Below, piece by piece: positions 62,484-64,000 of a stretch of DNA of 64,000 nucleotides. The position numbers and the translations under genes are program-made. Source of the stretch: an uncultured Oscillospiraceae bacterium (GTDB taxonomy: Bacteria; Bacillota; Clostridia; Oscillospirales; Oscillospiraceae); the NCBI GenBank assembly GCA_947599875.1, contig CANQFV010000006.1, positions 1 to 64,000 on the forward strand, written 5' to 3'. The notes beneath the pieces were generated by a model. That model worked only from the letters and a program-made list of their open reading frames with translations. It had not been told where the DNA came from and did not search any database. The stretch's first letter is position 1; each line of letters opens with the position of its first letter.

Positions 62484-64000
62484 TCACCGGATCTCCACGA
62501 TGGTGACGCCGCTCTCTCCCTCCCCAAAACGGCCCAGCCGGTAGGATTTTACCTGTTTGGAGCGCTTGAGGCAGTCCTGGACGGCCTTGCGCAGGACGCC
62601 CGTCCCCTTGCCGTGGATGATGGTCACTTCGTTTACATGGCGCATCTGGCAGCCGTCGATGAACCGCTCCACAAGGGCCACCGTCTCGTCCGCCGTCATG
62701 CCCCGGACATCCAGGGTGGACTTGGCGCCCTCGGTGGACAGGGGCACCGACACGGACGCGGCCTTGACGGACACCTTCTCCCCCTGGGTCACCCGCACCT
62801 CGCTCTGCTTGGCAGTGACCTTCATGATCCCGGCCTGGAGCTGGAGGCTCCCGTCGGGGTTGACCTTCAAGACCTGTGCCTTCGTCCCGATGGAGAGGAT
62901 CTCCACCGTGTCCCCGGCCACGGCGTCCCGGGTCTTGGGCTGCTCCACCGGCGCGGACCGCTCCGGCGTCACCCTGCTCTGGGCCTCGTTCAGCTGGCGG
63001 CGCAGCTTGGCCTTGGCCTCGTTGAAGCGCTGCCAGTCCGTCTCGTCCGCCGCCTCCCGGCGAAGGCGCTCGATCTCCCGGAATGCCTCGTCCGCGGCGT
63101 TCCGGGCGTCCTCTAAGATGCGCTCCGCCTCGCCCCGGGCGTTCCGGGTGAATTTCAGCCGCTCCTCCTCCGCCTTTTTCCGCTCCTTCTCCGCCGCGGC
63201 CAGATCCTCCTTGGCCTTTAAAAGGGCCGTCTCCGTCTCGGCGCGCCGCTCCTCCGCGGCCTTCCGGTTCTCCTCCAGCTTGGACAGGGCGTCCTCAAAG
63301 TCCTTGTCCCCCTTGTCCATCCGGCGGCGGGCGTCGTCGATGATATGCTCCGGCAGACCCAGCCGCTGGGAGATGGCAAAGGCGTTGGACTTCCCTGGGA
63401 TCCCCAGGAGGAGCCGGTAGGTGGGCTTCAGGGTCTTCACGTCAAATTCGCAGGAGGCGTTCATCACCCCCGGTTCCGTCATGGCGTAGATCTTCAGCTC
63501 CGCGTAGTGGGTGGTGGCGGCGATGTGTGTCCCCAGGGAACGGGCGTACTCGATGACGGCCACGGCCAGGGCGGCGCCCTCCGCCGGGTCGGTCCCGGCG
63601 CCCAGCTCGTCAAACAGGGCCAGCGTCCCCTCCCCGCACTCCTCCAGTATCCCCACGATATTCGTCATGTGGGAGGAAAATGTACTCAAAGACTGCTCGA
63701 TGGACTGTTCGTCCCCGATATCCGCCAGAACCTTTTGGAAGAGGGGGATCCGGCTCCCGTCCCCGGCGGGGATGTGAAGTCCGCACTGGGCCATCAGGCA
63801 CAGAAGGCCCAGGGTCTTGATGCTCACGGTCTTTCCGCCGGTGTTGGGGCCGGTGATGACCAGGGTGTCAAAGTCCCCGCCCAGCTCGATGTCTATGGGG
63901 ACGGCCTGGGACTGGCGCAGCAGGGGGTGTCGGGCCTTTTTCAGCACAAGCTCCCCCCTGTCGGAAAGCTCCGGCTCCCCGCAGTTCAGCTGATAGCTGA
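62484..64000 (-). CDS. mutS2: MutS2, endonuclease with Smr domain (5' end outside window)
   Basis: The visible C-terminal 505 aa continue without a stop to the window edge. ATPase: Walker A ITGPNTGGKTVSIKTLGL, Walker B ALFDELGAGTDP, and HIAATTHYAELK. Then a long charged coiled coil (Ala/Glu/Arg, about residues 200-330 of the visible part), a KOW-like region (GDTVEILSIGTKAQVLKVNPDGSLQLQAGIMKV) and the C-terminal Smr nuclease domain (LDVRGMTADETVALVERFID, IIHGKGTGVLRKAVQDCL). MutS2 acts in anti-recombination or ribosome rescue depending on the species. Full-length members are about 780-800 aa, so about 290 aa lie beyond 64000. Confidence 0.96.
   Translation of the reverse strand, partial: SYQLNCGEPELSDRGELVLKKARHPLLRQSQAVPIDIELGGDFDTLVITGPNTGGKTVSIKTLGLLCLMAQCGLHIPAGDGSRIPLFQKVLADIGDEQSIEQSLSTFSSHMTNIVGILEECGEGTLALFDELGAGTDPAEGAALAVAVIEYARSLGTHIAATTHYAELKIYAMTEPGVMNASCEFDVKTLKPTYRLLLGIPGKSNAFAISQRLGLPEHIIDDARRRMDKGDKDFEDALSKLEENRKAAEERRAETETALLKAKEDLAAAEKERKKAEEERLKFTRNARGEAERILEDARNAADEAFREIERLRREAADETDWQRFNEAKAKLRRQLNEAQSRVTPERSAPVEQPKTRDAVAGDTVEILSIGTKAQVLKVNPDGSLQLQAGIMKVTAKQSEVRVTQGEKVSVKAASVSVPLSTEGAKSTLDVRGMTADETVALVERFIDGCQMRHVNEVTIIHGKGTGVLRKAVQDCLKRSKQVKSYRLGRFGEGESGVTIVEIR

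Overview
The window is GC-rich chromosomal DNA from a Gram-positive, Clostridia-type bacterium. The best guess is a gut member of the Oscillospiraceae or a near relative. That rests on the gene set (WhiA, RapZ, HPr kinase, MraZ-led dcw cluster, SpoVD-like PBP, SLH protein, L32/L28 with Cys pairs, two-subunit L-serine dehydratase, Lsa-type ABC-F protein), strong GGAGG ribosome sites, and sigma-A promoters with 17-bp spacers. MurE carries the DNPR motif, so the peptidoglycan is predicted to contain meso-diaminopimelate. No rRNA, CRISPR array or prophage was seen. One tRNA gene is present.

Layout. 1-8.3 kb: a structured repeat copy, tRNA-Gly(GCC), a lipoprotein with a degenerate transglutaminase fold, and topoisomerase IV-like genes parC and parE separated by L-serine dehydratase (sdaAB-sdaAA) and a RAYT-type (REP-associated) transposase. 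8.2-8.9 kb: non-coding and structured. 8.9-12 kb: response regulator, histidine kinase and a C39-like peptidase. 12.5-14.5 kb: a family 9 pectate lyase-like protein. 14.6-21.9 kb (reading leftward): hprK-murB-rapZ-whiA-dnaE. 22-31.6 kb: a surface-polymer cluster (LTA-synthase-like enzyme, two GT2 glycosyltransferases, GtrA protein, large membrane proteins) interrupted by rpmB. 31.6-35.7 kb: der, a Nudix hydrolase, a DUF512 radical-SAM/PDZ protein, rpmF and DUF177. 35.8-37.6 kb: an LRR/SLH surface protein and a candidate small RNA or leader. 37.6-42.8 kb: a pseudouridine synthase and the polyamine transporter potA-potB-potCD, the last a permease/binding-protein fusion. 42.9-56.2 kb: a zinc-ribbon membrane protein and the division/cell-wall (dcw) cluster mraZ-rsmH-ftsL-spoVD/ftsI-murE-mraY-ftsW-murG-murA-ftsQ-ftsZ, all read leftward. 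56.4-58.2 kb: an ABC-F ribosome-protection gene behind a leader-peptide attenuator. 58.4-64 kb: a coiled-coil protein, coaD, rsmD, uvrC, an HPr-like protein and the 3' part of mutS2.

Most genes are housekeeping. The unusual signals are: (1) a RAYT transposase gene that carries two inverted copies of a GTAG-footed REP palindrome inside its own reading frame; (2) a family of multi-hairpin intergenic elements, four copies, whose hairpin sequences change while pairing is kept; (3) a complete-looking translational attenuator (MRILIA leader peptide, switchable stems, terminator) before the ABC-F gene; (4) an HPr paralog with Ser46 but Arg instead of His15, in the same window as its likely kinase HprK; (5) a promoter plus terminator defining a small RNA or leader at 37.43-37.55 kb. 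Hairpins, promoters and repeats were found by eye and no search was run.
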